A stretch of DNA of 64,000 bases from Gemmatimonadota bacterium (GTDB lineage Bacteria > JBHIER01 > G020348925): the NCBI GenBank assembly GCA_020348925.1, contig CP070758.1, forward strand, positions 2,760,908 through 2,824,907, in the 5' to 3' direction. This document shows, in pieces, positions 7,833-17,296 of the stretch. The notes under the pieces are model-generated. The model saw only the letters and a program-made list of their open reading frames with translations, did not search any database and had not been told where the DNA came from. How positions within the stretch are numbered: the stretch's first letter is position 1; each line of letters starts with the position of its first letter. The position numbers and the translations under genes were made by a program.

Positions 7833-10214
7833 CTACGGCGGACATGTACCGATACTCAGGATGACATTAATGATCCCCGCAACATCGAGAATATTGATGA
7901 CCCCGTCCTCATTGCAGTCAGCGGCGCATATCTCAGGTTCCGAGGATGGATCACCAGTCTCCAGTATAATGTTCACCACACTGACAACATCCAAAATATC
8001 GACAATACCATCACTATTGATGTCTCCCTTCATTATCTGGCAGGTTTCAATGGATACGTTATGAATCCCCTGATCCACATATACTTTTATCCACCCAGTA
8101 TCCGGTTCAATGACACTTGTTTGAACATCATTTATCTCCACACCCGTAATACCTGGAAAGTAAAAAATGATATCCGTCCCTTGAGAGATAACGGTGCCGT
8201 CCTTACCTTTCATATAGATTGTAATTTCTGAATCTGATTCAAATCCTGTTCTTGGGGATAGCCCGTCGTCATATCGGACACCTTTCCGTACAAGATAAAA
8301 TTGATTATTCTCGTTTACCTCACGATATACCAGACCCATGCCAATAAAAGAAATATCCTGATATGTCACAAGAGTATGACTTATGGAACTCAGAATGCAA
8401 TCGACGATCGTATTTCCGTGATCTACGGAAGCACCGCTGGCATTGCCTAAGTCTATGCGATCCACGTTTGCCAACGGATGCATATCATCATGAGGAAAAA
8501 GAACGGATACGATGCTGGCTTCTCCATTTTCGTCCGTATCATATGTTGAATAGAGATATTTTCCGTCATACCTGCTGCAATCACTGTACGATCCCAAATA
8601 GCCCGTGTGCACATTCACATCGGTGGGCTTTGTACCCAAAAAGATGGTGACGTACACCGGATGGTCGCTGTAATTGCATCCCTCGATATCCCAGCGGTAC
8701 TCAGTTTCCCATCTCACAGCAACCGGACCAGCTGCGGAATTCGGGTGAAGAGCAACATTGACTTGATGGGAAGGATCATTCGCATCAACCTCATCAATGA
8801 GGATGAAATATCCACTCACGCCGTCCAACGGTTTCACAAAGAAAAAATTTCGCTGATGATGTCCGTTCGGCAGGGCACTCCCTGAACTTCCACTGGCGTA
8901 ATCCACATCCTCCCCTATCAGTCCCTCAGTAATGCCACCTCCCTCCTTTTCCGAATGATCCTCATTATTGATCATAACCGTATTTGAGGATGCCGAGCGA
9001 TTGTGTATCCACGTCCACTCACCGGCTCCCCAGCCGTCATATCCTGAATTGCGGAGAATATGTTCACCATACGCGGCAATGTGAATGGCATTTACGTCTT
9101 TATGGGTGTGACTTTCTTTTTTCACCCGGATATTCCATAACGCTCCGGCCAATGCCCGATCCGTATTTGCATCTTCAAGAAACCATGCACCGCCATTTGG
9201 GAAAATCCTGCTGGGAGGTCTCTCAGGGGAGAGTGGAACCGAGTCACACAGGATATAGTGCAGCAATCTTCCTTGAATCAATTCATCCGTTAACGATCCG
9301 ACATGCCATGCTCCATATCGCTGAGCTTTGTTAGAGAATTTATCGACTCTGAATAATGATGCAGCCCATTGATCAAGATCTTTGGTCGGTGGAGAATCTC
9401 CAAAGGTATACGACCGGTTAAATGGTGTGACACTATAGCCCATCACCCATTCATACAGATTTTGAAATTTCGGTGTGTCGTAGAACTCGTGATAGCCCTG
9501 ATATTCGCAAACATCCATAAACATTTTTTTCTGAATTCGGTTATCCATAAATAACCTGCTCTTCGCGTATCCCGGGCCAGTGGAAAAGACGCCGTCACCA
9601 GTCGTTTCATCCAAAATAAATTTTCGATATAATTCCTTTTTTTCAATAAAAGTATCCGTTATACCGTTATGGTACAAATCTTTCAATCCGTCAATGGCAA
9701 ACTTGCTTTCTTTCCATGAATTTCTATGGTTATCGGCAATGTAATCGCAATCGTCTTCGATGGCCCGGCGTATACTAACCGATATGTCGGTGTACATGAT
9801 ATCCAGAACCAGATAGATCATGAAAGCTGCACTTGCAGGGGGCACAGTATACTCATGGTCGTCGGAACCGTTCTGCTTCTCTGTCCGTATATCATCGATG
9901 GCATCGGCAAGAACAGTTTCAATTCTTGAGACATAAAGTGAACTGTTACCCGGATCGAGGATATAAGCAAGAGCACACGCACTGGCAATTTCCCGGGCAC
10001 GAACGCATTTCGACGGCAGACTCTCATCCGGATTGTACGCTAAACTCTTAGCCTCCTCAATGGCTTTCGATTTCATCACCAACCACGGCCAATCTTCAGC
10101 CCGTGCCCGCAACGCGGCATACTCCGATTGCTTCACGATGATAAAAGGATGCGTTATACCGAATGCCCTTTGGCTCAGAACAAAAAGCAGAATCAGACCA
10201 ATGGTTATTTTCAT
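7833..10214 (-). CDS. Secreted heparinase II/III-type polysaccharide lyase with C-terminal dockerin repeats
   Basis: This 793-residue protein has a signal peptide, an alpha/alpha-toroid N-terminal half and a beta-sandwich C-terminal half. The core motif SHTHKDVNAIHIAAYG is the metal/His region typical of Heparinase_II_III_C. Such lyases split uronate-hexosamine or uronate polymers by beta-elimination and leave 4,5-unsaturated ends. The last 65 residues hold two calcium-loop repeats (GDINSDGIVDILDVVSVVNIIL and ADCNEDGVINILDVAGIINVIL, each given in part), a type I dockerin-like module at about 7836-8030. The start at 10214 is preferred because AAGAG precedes it and a signal peptide follows directly; an ATG at 10238 lacks a binding site. 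It is likely the depolymerising enzyme of the pathway. The exact PL family is not resolvable by eye. Confidence 0.82.
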   Translation of the reverse strand: MKITIGLILLFVLSQRAFGITHPFIIVKQSEYAALRARAEDWPWLVMKSKAIEEAKSLAYNPDESLPSKCVRAREIASACALAYILDPGNSSLYVSRIETVLADAIDDIRTEKQNGSDDHEYTVPPASAAFMIYLVLDIMYTDISVSIRRAIEDDCDYIADNHRNSWKESKFAIDGLKDLYHNGITDTFIEKKELYRKFILDETTGDGVFSTGPGYAKSRLFMDNRIQKKMFMDVCEYQGYHEFYDTPKFQNLYEWVMGYSVTPFNRSYTFGDSPPTKDLDQWAASLFRVDKFSNKAQRYGAWHVGSLTDELIQGRLLHYILCDSVPLSPERPPSRIFPNGGAWFLEDANTDRALAGALWNIRVKKESHTHKDVNAIHIAAYGEHILRNSGYDGWGAGEWTWIHNRSASSNTVMINNEDHSEKEGGGITEGLIGEDVDYASGSSGSALPNGHHQRNFFFVKPLDGVSGYFILIDEVDANDPSHQVNVALHPNSAAGPVAVRWETEYRWDIEGCNYSDHPVYVTIFLGTKPTDVNVHTGYLGSYSDCSRYDGKYLYSTYDTDENGEASIVSVLFPHDDMHPLANVDRIDLGNASGASVDHGNTIVDCILSSISHTLVTYQDISFIGMGLVYREVNENNQFYLVRKGVRYDDGLSPRTGFESDSEITIYMKGKDGTVISQGTDIIFYFPGITGVEINDVQTSVIEPDTGWIKVYVDQGIHNVSIETCQIMKGDINSDGIVDILDVVSVVNIILETGDPSSEPEICAADCNEDGVINILDVAGIINVILSIGTCPP

Positions 10215-10259
10215 GTTTGTAACTCTTGAAGGATACATAGCATCACTGGCTGTTGATAC

Positions 10260-11660
10260 TCACGCCAGAATGTAGATGATCACATCACCCACATTCGTTC
10301 CGGTATTCCCGGTTCGAACAAGGGATGCTCCAATCTTATTAAAGAGTGTATTGCTATCATATCGATCAATGTATGATTGGACATCGATGTTCTGACCTTT
10401 GGCACGGACCAGTGATTCTTTGTCGACTATCACCCCTGCCACATCAGGTAAGTAATCGGAGCCGTCGGTCCCCACACAAACAACAACCCAGTCACCTTCA
10501 TAGTCTCTCATCGCCAACAAGGAGGCAGCAGCATAGTGCTGATTTCTCCCTCCCTTTCCAGGATTTTCGGGTAACTTCGGTGTTGTTTCGCCACCGATTA
10601 GGACCACATCATACCCTTCATATACTCCACGCTGTATCTCACCCGCCCTGTACTGGGCGACTCTTGCCGGATCACCCTTCTGTTCTGCCGTAACAATGTA
10701 CGGCGAGTATCCCATATCTTTTGCCCTCTGAGCCATCGCCTCTAAAGCATTCCCGTTTTCTCCGATGATATAGTTGTAACATGTATTCAGTTTTTTTGGC
10801 GTCTCCTCAATTTCACCTCGGATACCTTTTTCTAAGTGAGTTACAATATTTTTGGGTGCTTTCAAGATCAAACCATATTTTTCCAAAACAGCATATGCGT
10901 CTGAAAACGTCGATGAATCCGGATACGTCGGACCGGATGCGATCACATCCAAATCGTTTCCAATCACGTCGGAGATGATGAGGCTGATGACGGTTGCGGG
11001 GGAAAAGAATTCACCCAGTCGCCCGCCCTTAACCCGTGACAGGTGCTTTCGCACTGCATTGATTTCATAAATTTCCGCACCACTACCGAGTAAGAGTTTC
11101 GTTATCTGTTTTTTCTCATCAAGATCAATCCCGTCCACCGGAGAAGGCATCAACGCAGAACCTCCTCCGGAAATGAGACACAGTACCGTATCTTTTTCAT
11201 TGATGGAATACTGTCCTTTAAGAGTCAGCATCCGTTCAACGCCGTACAAACCCTCATCATCGGGGATAGGGTGTGATGCTTTCACTACATGAATCGGCTG
11301 TGTGTCATACCCAGTATCGACGCAATTGATAACACCATCTGTAATCCTTTCTTTTCCCATTATTTTTAAGAGCACATCAGCCATTCGTCCAGCTGCCTTG
11401 CCCCCTCCTATGACAAACAGTCTTCCCTGGGAGAGGTCGTGCTCTTCACCCTGAATCTTGAGGACATTCCGTGTCGAATCATACTCCAGAGTAATGTTCA
11501 TCGTAATCTCAGGAAGAACTCTGTGGATTCCGGCCTCGATGATGTCCAAGGCATGCGTTCTGAGCTCAGATGATGCAACTTCATCTTTATTTGTTATAAT
11601 CATAGTACCCACAACCGAAGATAAAAAATCCTCAAACAGGAAGGGGAAGATCGCATTCAT
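10260..11660 (-). CDS. Glycerate 2-kinase (DUF4147/MOFRL family)
   Basis: The protein, up to 466 residues, belongs to the GckA/TtuD glycerate 2-kinase family, which phosphorylates D-glycerate to 2-phosphoglycerate in the cytoplasm. Diagnostic blocks are VIGGGKAAGRMA, CLISGGGSALMPSP, INAVRKHLSRVKGGRL, and the MOFRL block GGRNQHYAAASLLA followed by GTDGSDYLPDVAG. An internal ATG at 11603 fits the family's usual N-terminus better, but neither start has a strong ribosome binding site, so the longer frame is given. Glycerate arises from tartronate semialdehyde or from some uronate/aldarate routes, so it may serve a side branch beside the LarA-like and 6-phosphogluconate dehydrogenase genes. The lyase gene follows 45 bases on. 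Confidence 0.88.
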   Translation of the reverse strand: MNAIFPFLFEDFLSSVVGTMIITNKDEVASSELRTHALDIIEAGIHRVLPEITMNITLEYDSTRNVLKIQGEEHDLSQGRLFVIGGGKAAGRMADVLLKIMGKERITDGVINCVDTGYDTQPIHVVKASHPIPDDEGLYGVERMLTLKGQYSINEKDTVLCLISGGGSALMPSPVDGIDLDEKKQITKLLLGSGAEIYEINAVRKHLSRVKGGRLGEFFSPATVISLIISDVIGNDLDVIASGPTYPDSSTFSDAYAVLEKYGLILKAPKNIVTHLEKGIRGEIEETPKKLNTCYNYIIGENGNALEAMAQRAKDMGYSPYIVTAEQKGDPARVAQYRAGEIQRGVYEGYDVVLIGGETTPKLPENPGKGGRNQHYAAASLLAMRDYEGDWVVVCVGTDGSDYLPDVAGVIVDKESLVRAKGQNIDVQSYIDRYDSNTLFNKIGASLVRTGNTGTNVGDVIIYILA

Positions 11661-11714
11661 GATTCAAAATGTATATCCCCATCCCGCGTCCTTTCATTTT
11701 AATAAAGGATGTTC

Positions 11715-12608
11715 TTAAGAGATCTTCCAGGGGGGAATTTCCGGTAGGAGCTTCTCAAATTCATCGATCAACTGCGATTCATACTCTCCGGCATAATCCC
11801 CGGCTAAAAATTTCTTACATCCCTCCCTGAAGAACCGTTCCCACGATTCCTCCTCCCGTCCCGGATTGACAGGGTAAAACAGTGCTCCATTGGCCCGGGC
11901 CGCTTTGAGATCTCCGGGTGCATCGCCTACCATGAGTACATGATGATCCTGATATTTTCCTCCGGTGGCTAACTGGATATGTTCTTTTTTGCTTCCCATT
12001 TCCTGTCCTGCAATGATCGCCGCATATGATGCGATACCGTTCTCTTCCCATTCTCTCTGAAGCGCCTCGCCCGGTGTTGCGGAAACGACGACGATATCCG
12101 CTGCACGGCTGAGCATCTCCAAACTCTCCCTGACGAAGGGGAAGGGTGGAACGCCTGTGACCATGTCAGCAATGGCGGCATTGACGGCTTCACTCCATTT
12201 TAAGGTTTGGATCAAAACGGGATCTTGTGTCCTGTCTATAACCTTTTGCAGCGCCGGATTACCCATGGAAACACCTGAGTTGATGAAATCCCGCAACGAT
12301 GGAAGGTCAGGTATGGTTACCTCTCTTTTCCTCACTTCCTCCCGTTCTTTAAGAAGATCAAGGACCATGACCAGAGCAGGAAAACGATTTATGCCTCGCC
12401 ATTTCGAATACAAATTTACAAACTCCGCTGCCTCTCTCGCGTATTTTGAGACAGCCTGAAGATTCCAGTACTTTATGATGTTTGGGATGAAACACTCCTT
12501 GTGCTTTATCTCCATGGAGTCAAAAACACAGCCGTCGGAATCAACGCCGACAAAGTAATCGTGCTTGGGCTGAAATTCACTCAACTTTTTTTGATCAAAA
12601 TCCTGCAT
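11715..12608 (-). CDS. HAD-superfamily hydrolase (phosphatase-like)
   Basis: A 297-residue cytoplasmic protein with HAD motif I (VDSDGCVFDSM, Asp nucleophile and DxD), motif II (VVVSATPG), and the motif III/IV region GDAPGDLKAARANG. These enzymes usually remove phosphate from small metabolites or sugar phosphates. AAGGA eight bases upstream of the ATG at 12608 decides the start; an ATG at 12650 would overlap the kinase gene region and lacks such a site. It lies 46 bases after the KDG-kinase-type gene, so it may act on a sugar-acid phosphate or correct a side product of that kinase. The substrate is unknown. Confidence 0.8.
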   Translation of the reverse strand: MQDFDQKKLSEFQPKHDYFVGVDSDGCVFDSMEIKHKECFIPNIIKYWNLQAVSKYAREAAEFVNLYSKWRGINRFPALVMVLDLLKEREEVRKREVTIPDLPSLRDFINSGVSMGNPALQKVIDRTQDPVLIQTLKWSEAVNAAIADMVTGVPPFPFVRESLEMLSRAADIVVVSATPGEALQREWEENGIASYAAIIAGQEMGSKKEHIQLATGGKYQDHHVLMVGDAPGDLKAARANGALFYPVNPGREEESWERFFREGCKKFLAGDYAGEYESQLIDEFEKLLPEIPPWKIS

Positions 12609-12654
12609 CTGATGGGTCCTTTCGGAAATGAAAAAGAAACCTTTATTCACAATC

Positions 12655-13740
12655 CTAACGCTTTATTCTCGCACTCCCCCCTTTTGCGACGTGAAGCACC
12701 TCATCCAGGGTCACCATGTTCGTGTCACCGCGAGTCGTCTGGGTTAAGGCACCGTGGGCAGCCCCAAGGTTTACGCATTCCTGCAGTTCCATCCCACGCA
12801 AAAATCCGTAGATCATGCCGCTACAAAATCCGTCTCCACCGCCGACACGATCTTCGATCTCGAGGTTTTCGTAACGGATGGATGTGTAGAATTGTCCATC
12901 ATGGTAAAGGATAGCCGACCAATTGTTCAACAGGCCACTGACGACCTCGCGGAGGGTCGTTGCCACAACCTGAATATGCGAATAGGTCCCGATCACCCGT
13001 TCAACCATGTCCTTGTATGCCTCGACAGGCAGTCTCTGCAGTGTATCATCCGTACCATTGACTTCAAATCCTAGAACTTTTTGAAAATCTTCCTCGTTGC
13101 CAATGAGAACTGTAACATAGGGTATCAGTTCCTTTGTAACCTCGATTGCTTTTTCACTCGTCCACAGCTTGCTTCGAAAATTAAGATCATAGCTGACAAC
13201 TGTTCCTGCCCTATGGGCGGCCATCATTGCTTCTTGTGCTACTTCCGCACAACTCGCGCTAAGCGCCGTGAAAATACCACCGAGATGAAACCAGCGCACG
13301 CCCCGTTCTTCAAATATTCGCACCCAATCTACTTCGCCAGGCCTCATATGGCTGGCGGCGGAATGACCGCGATCGTAAAGCGTTACACTGGGACGAACTC
13401 CGATGCCCACCTCCGTAAAATTCAATCCAATCCGGTCGGCTCGCCCTACACCGTCATACGCCACCCACACCACCTCACTCATATCCATGCCTGCCGCTCT
13501 GGCATGGTTCCGAATAAAGAACCCCAATGGATTTTTCACCAATTTCGATATCCAACCCGTTCGCAGACCGAATCTCGATAAGGCGTAGGCAACGTTATAC
13601 TCTCCACCCCCTGCCCACGCTTCAAAAGACGAAGTAAACTCTATCCGTTGATGACCGGGAGGACTCAAACGAATCATGCATTCCCCCAATGTCAACACAT
13701 CCACATCACACTCCGAAACAGATCGTATCTTCAAAGCCAT
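12655..13740 (-). CDS. kdgK: PfkB-family sugar kinase, probable 2-keto-3-deoxygluconate kinase
   Basis: The 361-residue protein shows ribokinase/PfkB features: GECMIRLSPPG near the N-terminus, GGGEYNVAYALSRFG, SYDLNFRSKLW, and the C-terminal catalytic loop VGGGDGFCSGMIYG (usually GAGD; the catalytic Asp is kept). This combination is typical of KDG kinases, which make KDPG from 2-keto-3-deoxygluconate with ATP. A strong AGGAGG lies upstream of the ATG at 13740. The KDPG aldolase gene is in the same run (18889-19560) and KduD supplies KDG, so the pathway logic supports the call. Fructokinase activity cannot be excluded by eye. Confidence 0.8.
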   Translation of the reverse strand: MALKIRSVSECDVDVLTLGECMIRLSPPGHQRIEFTSSFEAWAGGGEYNVAYALSRFGLRTGWISKLVKNPLGFFIRNHARAAGMDMSEVVWVAYDGVGRADRIGLNFTEVGIGVRPSVTLYDRGHSAASHMRPGEVDWVRIFEERGVRWFHLGGIFTALSASCAEVAQEAMMAAHRAGTVVSYDLNFRSKLWTSEKAIEVTKELIPYVTVLIGNEEDFQKVLGFEVNGTDDTLQRLPVEAYKDMVERVIGTYSHIQVVATTLREVVSGLLNNWSAILYHDGQFYTSIRYENLEIEDRVGGGDGFCSGMIYGFLRGMELQECVNLGAAHGALTQTTRGDTNMVTLDEVLHVAKGGSARIKR

Positions 13741-13774
13741 GAACCTAACCTCCTCAGTATTTCCAAAGTTTCGA

Positions 13775-15040
13775 TCAGGAAGTGTCCGTTTTGAGTCTAT
13801 ACAGAACTTCACCCGCATTCTCGACAAAAAGAATGCCTTCTTTCTCTCGACCTTTCCATTCGGAAAAATCTATGGTCTCAGCATCCCGACAGCTAAGGTT
13901 GATCCGCTCACAGGTCTCCGGAGCAATTCCCGTCGCCAGGGTGACTTTAATCCTCGGTTTCTCGATGCCGTTTTCAAAGGTACCGATACCTCGCACATGG
14001 GTCGAATGCGCCAGAACGCACCGCGGAATGTCGCCAAACTTATCCATCTGCTTTAAATAATAGTCACCCACATGATAGCCGATACGATGAAGTATCTCGC
14101 CATGAGTATGCGAGATCTTTGTAATATGAGGAGCATAAATGATAAGCTCTCCCCCATCCGCGACAACGGACTCCAACTTATACATGACCTTTCCCGCAAC
14201 CCAAATGTCATCATAGTAGAGCGGTGCCACACCAAGAACCGTATGAAAAGGTTTTTCAAAGTACTGGATATGAAGTATTTGAGATAAATCAGCCGCGTGT
14301 GACCAGGCTTCTTCGACGCTACCGATGAACAAGCCACTCAGTTTTTTCTCGTGCACCACCATGCAGAAGCATATTCTGGGGACCTCCAAGAGCGACGCCG
14401 CTCGGTCCAGAAGTTTGCGAACAGGATTCTGTTTCGTCCCGTTTATGACCGAATTCGTAATGAGAGCGGACAGCCAATGGAAACAGTGAATGATGCATTC
14501 CCCGGCGATCCCCGGAAAGAGGTACTTGTTCCCGCCGGAAAAACCCGCCACTTCATGCGGCACAACAGGGCTCATAATTATTAAAAAATCGTAGTCGAGA
14601 ATCATTTTATTCAACGTCACTTCGACTTCTTCTTTCAGGAGGTGATTTGAAATGTCATCGATCTCATGCTCCGGTATTGTTCCAATGGTCACTAACGCTT
14701 CGGGTTTGTCATGGGCGTGATTAAAAAACTTGACTTTTTCATACTTTTGATGGAGCTCCCTCTGCGAAACGCCGACCCGCTCGCAGATTTGCTCCTCATC
14801 CATCGGTTGATGCGTACCGAGGGCAATCAGATAATCCAAATTCTTCACCTGATCACCGAGCAGCTCAAAAAGCAGTCGAAAGAACACCGGGATGGGGGCA
14901 TTACGAGTCAGATCGGGAATAATGACCAGGACACGCTTGTCTCTCAGGTTACATTGAGACAAGGCCTGCTCGGTAAAGGCACGGATCTCGTCCTCGGTGA
15001 TAGATCCTTGTTCAAGCCCTTTTCCAATGACCGTACTCAC
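13775..15040 (-). CDS. LarA-like nickel-pincer racemase/epimerase family protein (DUF2088)
   Basis: The 421-residue protein carries LarA-family blocks: VIIPDLTRNAP, LGTHQPMDEEQICERVG, and EVAGFSGGNKYLFPGIAG with conserved His and Lys. LarA members racemise lactate or epimerise other 2-hydroxy acids, using a nickel-pincer nucleotide cofactor. A GTG at 15038-15040 is the likely start: AGGAG lies eight bases upstream, and the GTG overlaps the TGA of the 6-phosphogluconate dehydrogenase gene as GTGA, which suggests translational coupling. A frame starting at 15058 lacks a binding site. In this pathway it could epimerise an aldonate or uronate-derived acid. The cofactor genes larBCE are not in the window. 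Confidence 0.75.
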   Translation of the reverse strand: MSTVIGKGLEQGSITEDEIRAFTEQALSQCNLRDKRVLVIIPDLTRNAPIPVFFRLLFELLGDQVKNLDYLIALGTHQPMDEEQICERVGVSQRELHQKYEKVKFFNHAHDKPEALVTIGTIPEHEIDDISNHLLKEEVEVTLNKMILDYDFLIIMSPVVPHEVAGFSGGNKYLFPGIAGECIIHCFHWLSALITNSVINGTKQNPVRKLLDRAASLLEVPRICFCMVVHEKKLSGLFIGSVEEAWSHAADLSQILHIQYFEKPFHTVLGVAPLYYDDIWVAGKVMYKLESVVADGGELIIYAPHITKISHTHGEILHRIGYHVGDYYLKQMDKFGDIPRCVLAHSTHVRGIGTFENGIEKPRIKVTLATGIAPETCERINLSCRDAETIDFSEWKGREKEGILFVENAGEVLYRLKTDTS

Positions 15041-16452
15041 TTCATCCGCTCCTGCCATTCTGTATGAAAGACACCCTCCTTGTCTATCCGTCTGTAGGTA
15101 TGAGCACCAAAACAGTCACGCTGTGCTTGCAGGAGGTTTGCCGGTAACCGCTCCTGACGATAGCTGTCGATATATCCCAAAGAGGCGCTGAAGGCCAAAC
15201 AGGGAATGCCCAACTCATTTGCCGTTCGAACCGCATATCTCAGATCCTTCTGCAATTCATTCACCATTGAGGCGAAATGAGGACTTATCAGGAGATTCAC
15301 CAACTCATGATCTTCTTTGAAAGCTTCCCGAATCGAATCAAGCAGTCGTGCCCGAATTATACATCCCCCTTTCCAGATGCGAGCGATCTCGGCAAACTGT
15401 AAGTCAAAGCTGTATTCCGTGGACGCCTCGCGCATGAGTGCAAACCCCTGAGCATAGGCAGTAACCATAGTCAACTTCATGGCGCAACGTAGCGATTCGA
15501 TGAATTCTTCTTTCTTCTCCTTAAACTGTATTGGAGGTCCATGCAACACTCTCGAAGCTTCAACTCGCTCCTTTTTGAAGGCCGATAGAATTCTTGCTTC
15601 CACGGCAGCGTTGACAGTGGGGATGGCCACACCAAGATCGAAAGCATTTTGCGACGCCCACTTCCCTGTTCCCTTTTGACCGGCCTGGTCCAGGATAACA
15701 TCCACTACAGGTTGATTTGTTTCATCGTCCACTTTTCCCAAAACGGCAGCTGTCACTTCCATGAGGAAACAGTTCAATTCCCCATCATTCCAAGTGCAAT
15801 AAATGTCTTGAACCTCGTCAGCCTTCATCTTAAAGGCTATTTTCAGAATATCATATGTTTCACAGATCAGTTGCATGATGCCGTATTCAATGGCATTGTG
15901 AACCATTTTCACGTAATGACCTGCTCCTCCCGGACCGATGTATGCGCAACAAGGACCATCGTCAACTTGAGCGGCAATGCGTGTGAGAATGGGTTTTACG
16001 AGTTCGTATCCTTCCTTCCGTCCACCAGGCATAATTGACGGACCCCACAAAGCACCCTCCTCCCCACCCGAAATACCGGCTCCTATAAAATGAAGACCAA
16101 CTGCATCGAGTTCCATTCCGCGCCTATCAGTGTCCTTGAAATGAGAATTCCCTCCGTCGATGATAAGATCTCCCTCATTCAGATGCGGTTGTAATTGGCC
16201 GATTACTGTATCGACAGGATCTCCCGCCGGTACCATGAGGAGTATCTTTTTCGGGGTATCAAGTAATTGAAGAAATTCCTCCAAAGCGTTTGTGACTGAT
16301 ATCTTTTTCCCAGAAAATTTTTCCTCTGAAACTCTCAATTGTTCGCAAGAGACATCAAGACCTACAACCGAAAATCCGTTACGTTCCATATTCAGAGCAA
16401 GATTTCGTCCCATCACACCCATACCAATAATGCCAATGTCATGTTTCTTCAT
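15037..16452 (-). CDS. gnd: 6-phosphogluconate dehydrogenase, decarboxylating
   Basis: At 471 residues this matches the usual length of dimeric Gnd. The N-terminal Rossmann motif is IGIIGMGVMGRNLALN (part of it). Further blocks are LIIDGGNSHFKDT, FIGAGISGGEEGA and HYVKMVHNAIEYGIMQL, which hold the substrate-binding and catalytic Lys/Asn residues, and WKGGCIIRARLL. The C-terminal tail includes QRDCFGAHTYRR, characteristic of the long form. It converts 6-phosphogluconate to ribulose 5-phosphate, CO2 and NAD(P)H. Its stop overlaps the LarA-like start. Its presence among uronate genes suggests that a gluconate-type intermediate or NADPH supply is part of the route. Confidence 0.95.
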   Translation of the reverse strand: MKKHDIGIIGMGVMGRNLALNMERNGFSVVGLDVSCEQLRVSEEKFSGKKISVTNALEEFLQLLDTPKKILLMVPAGDPVDTVIGQLQPHLNEGDLIIDGGNSHFKDTDRRGMELDAVGLHFIGAGISGGEEGALWGPSIMPGGRKEGYELVKPILTRIAAQVDDGPCCAYIGPGGAGHYVKMVHNAIEYGIMQLICETYDILKIAFKMKADEVQDIYCTWNDGELNCFLMEVTAAVLGKVDDETNQPVVDVILDQAGQKGTGKWASQNAFDLGVAIPTVNAAVEARILSAFKKERVEASRVLHGPPIQFKEKKEEFIESLRCAMKLTMVTAYAQGFALMREASTEYSFDLQFAEIARIWKGGCIIRARLLDSIREAFKEDHELVNLLISPHFASMVNELQKDLRYAVRTANELGIPCLAFSASLGYIDSYRQERLPANLLQAQRDCFGAHTYRRIDKEGVFHTEWQERMK

Positions 16453-16481
16453 TGTGCCTTTCCTTTTGGATGATATGCTCG

Positions 16482-17264
16482 CTAAATCGTCATTGCGGAG
16501 AAGCCACCGTCAATCCGAACGATGGCTCCTGTCACAAAAGACGACGCTCTCTTCGAAGCCAACCAAAGTACTGCCCCTACCAGTTCCTCGGGCTCGCCGA
16601 ACCGCGCCATCGGTGTATGGCGAAAAATAGATTCGATCCGATCCTTTGTCAGCAGTTTGCGATTCTGCTCGGCCGGGAAAAATCCCGGAGCGATGGCGTT
16701 GACCCGAACTCTATGTATCGCCCATTCACGGGCGAGGAACTGGGTAAGATTATTGACACCGGCCTTGGAGATACCGTAGGTAAACACCTTTGAAAGAGGA
16801 GGACCTGATGAGGCGGAGGAAATGTTGATAATACTCCCACCCTCCCCCTGCTCGACCATCCTCTGTCCGAAAATCTGACAGGCAAGAAACATACTTTTTA
16901 GATTTACGTCCAATATCTTGTGCCACTCGTCCTCAGTTATTTCGAAAAAGGGCGTTCCGGAATTAATGCCTGGTGCATTGATGAGGATATCCACGCGCCC
17001 CCATGCAGATACAATCTCCCCCCTCGCATGTTCTAATTGCACCCTACTGCTGGCATCCGCTTGGAGAGCCAGAGTTTCCACGTCTGTCTGATTTTTTATG
17101 TGAGACATCTGCTTTTCGGCGCTCTCCTTGTTGATATCCAATATGGCCACGCGGGCACCTGCCTTGGCTAAAGCTCCAGCCATAGCACCGGCCAGCACTC
17201 CCCCTCCCCCGATGACTATGGCAACTTTCTTCTTCAATCCGAAGAGGGATTCGAAATATCCCAT
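16482..17264 (-). CDS. SDR-family oxidoreductase, probable D-mannonate oxidoreductase (fructuronate reductase) type
   Basis: A 260-residue classical short-chain dehydrogenase. It has a nucleotide loop (IGGGGVLAGAMAGALA, a variant of TGxxxGxG), LINAPGINSGTPFF, the catalytic Ser in NISSASSG, and YGISKAG with Tyr and Lys. C-terminal blocks VNAIAPGFFPAEQNR and VRIDGGFSA match the Bacillus/Thermotoga-type UxuB SDRs, which reduce D-fructuronate to D-mannonate. Its neighbour UxaE makes fructuronate from tagaturonate, which supports this role. No mannonate dehydratase (UxuA) is in the window, so the next step must be encoded elsewhere. A related activity on another sugar acid is possible. Confidence 0.72.
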   Translation of the reverse strand: MGYFESLFGLKKKVAIVIGGGGVLAGAMAGALAKAGARVAILDINKESAEKQMSHIKNQTDVETLALQADASSRVQLEHARGEIVSAWGRVDILINAPGINSGTPFFEITEDEWHKILDVNLKSMFLACQIFGQRMVEQGEGGSIINISSASSGPPLSKVFTYGISKAGVNNLTQFLAREWAIHRVRVNAIAPGFFPAEQNRKLLTKDRIESIFRHTPMARFGEPEELVGAVLWLASKRASSFVTGAIVRIDGGFSAMTI

Positions 17265-17296
17265 GATTTTTCTCCTTTGTCACGACGTCCAAAGAT

